DNA of 64,000 nucleotides from UBA11403 sp963784615 (GTDB lineage Bacteria; Pseudomonadota; Gammaproteobacteria; Legionellales; Legionellaceae). A model generated the notes under the pieces. That model was not told where the DNA came from, ran no database searches, and was given only the letters and a program-made list of their open reading frames with translations. The stretch is taken from NCBI GenBank assembly GCA_963784615.1, contig CAWASG010000001.1, positions 1,798,001 through 1,862,000 on the forward strand, in the 5' to 3' direction. The stretch's first letter is position 1. Every line of letters begins with the position of its first letter. Made by a program: the position numbers and the translations under genes. Positions 62,147-64,000 of the stretch are shown piece after piece.

Positions 62147-62236
62147 TTGAATAAAGATCGGAGTATACCCCCCGGTTGCCGCGCGGAGATCGGTGAGGGG
62201 TTGTTTTTCCGTGCATGCGGCACCCAGGCTACTTTG

Positions 62237-64000
62237 CTAACGGCCGTTAGTCGCGCCGGTAGGCAAACCAGTATTCCCTGAACAAAAAGTGATGGTATAG
62301 CCCACTGAGTTGGATAGACCCGGGCTATTATTGCTACAGGTAAATGTACTGGTTTTGTCGTCAAACGGGTAAGTATAAGCTGATGGGCAAGCAGTTTTCA
62401 TCCATTGGATTTGGGGTTGTATATAGCTTGTCCATTGTGGGTCGATTTGCGTTCCGCAACTGCTTGTATTTGGGTTGGCGCCCGTGCCGCTCCAATCGGA
62501 ACAACCACAGCAGGTTGCAATTTGACCGCTGTTATATCCCGGGTAAGATAAATAACAAGAATTAAAGAGTGGATTGTTTACATCACCAGCAGGAATTTTG
62601 CAGGCCATTAATTGGTAAAGGGTACTGCCAGTAGGAAACCCCCCGGAAGGCGATTGAGGAGTTGGTGATAGTGCTTGTGTACATTTGAAGTAAGTATTGA
62701 CTGTTGAAGAAACGCCAGGCTTCGAGCAGACTTCATTGGCAGACCAATAGCCTAAAAAATTTCCACAGACTTGATTGAAATTATTGTCCAAACCGCAGAG
62801 TTGTCCTAGGGTTGTGCATGCGGTGGCTGAATTAATATTGCATGAACTACCTCCGCCGGTTACCCAATAGTAACCACTGACTTTATCAGTAAGCGCACTG
62901 GGTGGTTTGGCAGAAAGAGAGGGGTTTTGCCAATCACATGTCCCAAATCCATTGCTGGCAGCTGGCGGGACCCCGAAATATCCCCCAGGCGTGCCACATG
63001 AATAATTATTCGGGGTTGCGGCTACTCCTGGGGCAATAAAAGGCTGCATGGAAATCGGAATATGAAAGCCATTAATCACTTCCACATCATAGGTGTCCGC
63101 ATCATTTATCAGCATCGTGATTTCTGCTTGTGTCGCCGGTTGCAGAAACCCTTGGCCGACTGTGCAGGCCGTTGTTGAGTTATTGTTACCACAAGTGACG
63201 TAGCTGCAAGCAGTGGCAGGCGAGGTGCAGCCAGTGCTCGCGGACATATTTCCACTCCATTGAAGGCCCGTGTTATTGAGTGGAGAACCAGGTGTTGGTA
63301 TCGGGATAGTGACCGTAGCGGTTCCTCCTAATGCAGCCAAATCAAAATTGTTAGGGGTGTTAGCCGAATAATTATGCCAATAACAGAGTCCTGTCGCGGC
63401 ATCCGGATCGGCAAAAGGGGATGGGCAATTTGTGTTACTAAATGGCGCTGGTAATGCACCACCATTGAGCGAAAACCTGACAGGAAAAGTGCAGTTATTG
63501 ACGAATGTTAACGTTCGATCGCTTGGCAGTGTAGTCGCTGCCGTGCCGCTAGTAGTGGCAGTTGCAGGATTGGGCGCTCCGGATCCCGTAAATGGTAAAG
63601 AAGATGTTAATGTATAAGTGGCTCCGTTGGTGCTGGGGGTGAGTGTTCCTCTTATTTCACAACGAGCAGGATATGCTGGCAGAGGTGAGGTCGTACAACT
63701 ATTCAATGTTTGCGTAAAGGTACAGGGAGGACCAGCGGAGGCGTTACAACTTACAGTGCCCGAAGGGGTAAAAGGTACTGTGTGATTGGTCATATTTGTA
63801 AAGAAAAAGTGCACGGTATATTCCGTGCCAACCAGCATTAATGGGGGTAAATAGAATAAGCTTGATACCGAGCCAACAATGTCGGCCGAGGTTCCTGATA
63901 CAGTGGTGCTGGTGGATACCGTCGCCGGACTGCCATGAGCGTTGTTAAATGCTAATGATGCGGTCACCGTTTGTAACGAGGGCGGCGGTGTAAATCCCGT
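62237..64000 (-). CDS. Thaumatin-like Cys-rich secreted protein, partial
   Basis: The frame runs off the right end of the window; at least 587 residues are present and the N-terminus is missing. Early parts have Thr/Ser-rich, immunoglobulin-like strands (TVSCNASAGPPCTFTQTLNS). From LTFVNNCTFPVRFSLNG to the end it matches a thaumatin-like fold: LQWSGNMSASTGC, YDVEVINGFHIPIS, ACPSAYTYPFDDKTSTFTC and a closing YTITFC. Many Cys residues suggest disulfides and export. The last codons lie in a perfect palindrome (CTAACGGCCGTTAG). Confidence 0.78.
   Translation of the reverse strand, partial: TGFTPPPSLQTVTASLAFNNAHGSPATVSTSTTVSGTSADIVGSVSSLFYLPPLMLVGTEYTVHFFFTNMTNHTVPFTPSGTVSCNASAGPPCTFTQTLNSCTTSPLPAYPARCEIRGTLTPSTNGATYTLTSSLPFTGSGAPNPATATTSGTAATTLPSDRTLTFVNNCTFPVRFSLNGGALPAPFSNTNCPSPFADPDAATGLCYWHNYSANTPNNFDLAALGGTATVTIPIPTPGSPLNNTGLQWSGNMSASTGCTSPATACSYVTCGNNNSTTACTVGQGFLQPATQAEITMLINDADTYDVEVINGFHIPISMQPFIAPGVAATPNNYSCGTPGGYFGVPPAASNGFGTCDWQNPSLSAKPPSALTDKVSGYYWVTGGGSSCNINSATACTTLGQLCGLDNNFNQVCGNFLGYWSANEVCSKPGVSSTVNTYFKCTQALSPTPQSPSGGFPTGSTLYQLMACKIPAGDVNNPLFNSCYLSYPGYNSGQIATCCGCSDWSGTGANPNTSSCGTQIDPQWTSYIQPQIQWMKTACPSAYTYPFDDKTSTFTCSNNSPGLSNSVGYTITFCSGNTGLPTGATNGR

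Noticed and set aside
60340..62232. Classical integron attC sites
   Set aside because: The repeat lacks clear RYYYAAC/GTTRRRY core sites and is longer than usual attC; no integrase is in the window. Kept only as cassette-like.
1..64000. CRISPR array, rRNA or tRNA genes
   Set aside because: No regularly spaced short repeats, rRNA core or cloverleaf sequence was recognised by eye.

Overview
The window looks like a chromosomal segment from a moderately AT-rich gammaproteobacterium. The gene order rsmI/mnmE-yidC-yidD-rnpA-rpmH-[origin]-dnaA-dnaN-recF, with a complete atpIBEFHAGDC operon nearby, is the classic gammaproteobacterial origin neighbourhood. The rest (a YeaG/YeaH/SpoVR operon, a periplasmic Cu/Zn superoxide dismutase, a patatin, a thaumatin-like protein and many palindromic intergenic repeats) suggests a Legionellales-type organism. 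That placement is inference; no rRNA or marker comparison was possible.

Layout. (1) 0.4-12.4 kb: an O-antigen/surface polysaccharide locus on the + strand. It holds rmlB, rmlD, rmlA, a fused rmlC-fdtA, a hexapeptide acyltransferase and a DegT aminotransferase (a dTDP-3-acetamido-3,6-dideoxyhexose module). These are followed by a Wzx flippase, a family 2 glycosyltransferase, a Wzy-like polymerase, a WbiB-like epimerase, a second acyltransferase and a CgeB-like glycosyltransferase. Convergent pgi closes the locus. (2) 14.1-20.5 kb: a sulfation block with a small membrane protein, a PAPS-dependent sulfotransferase, an arylsulfotransferase-like protein, a DUF2061 protein, cysD and fused cysN-cysC. 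No cysH/I/J is present, so PAPS made here may serve sulfation of the neighbouring glycan. (3) 20.5-24.9 kb: a QueD-like protein with MidA, a 34-residue lysine-rich protein, a Tim44-like protein, SodC and an outer-membrane barrel. (4) 25.2-32.6 kb: the F1Fo ATP synthase operon on the - strand, carrying a 180 bp palindrome between atpA and atpG and another repeat between atpB and atpE. (5) 32.7-44.2 kb: lpoA, rsmI, mnmE, yidC, yidD, rnpA, rpmH, then a 1.27 kb gene-poor AT-rich origin candidate and dnaA-dnaN-recF. Genes diverge from this point as expected for bidirectional replication. (6) 44.2-57.1 kb: hypothetical envelope proteins, a patatin, pepN-aroE, the prkA-yeaH-spoVR stress operon and a BrnT-like toxin/antitoxin pair. 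(7) 57.1-64 kb: a more accessory end with a vault-like repeat/SPFH protein, a GNAT enzyme, an AAA/DUF234 ATPase, and a thaumatin-like secreted protein that runs off the window.

The most unusual material is in region 7. The thaumatin-like gene and the ATPase gene, both on the - strand, are each followed by a copy of the same 107 bp repeat exactly 1,700 bp apart, a gene-cassette-like layout. The ATPase promoter is covered by four phased copies of an 11 bp palindrome (TTTGCSRCAAA and its complement). The SPFH protein carries about six 50-57 residue repeats before its SPFH domain, an arrangement reminiscent of eukaryotic major vault protein. Other points of interest are palindromic elements that have supplied the C-termini of AroE and of the DegT aminotransferase, and a direct repeat in the origin region.
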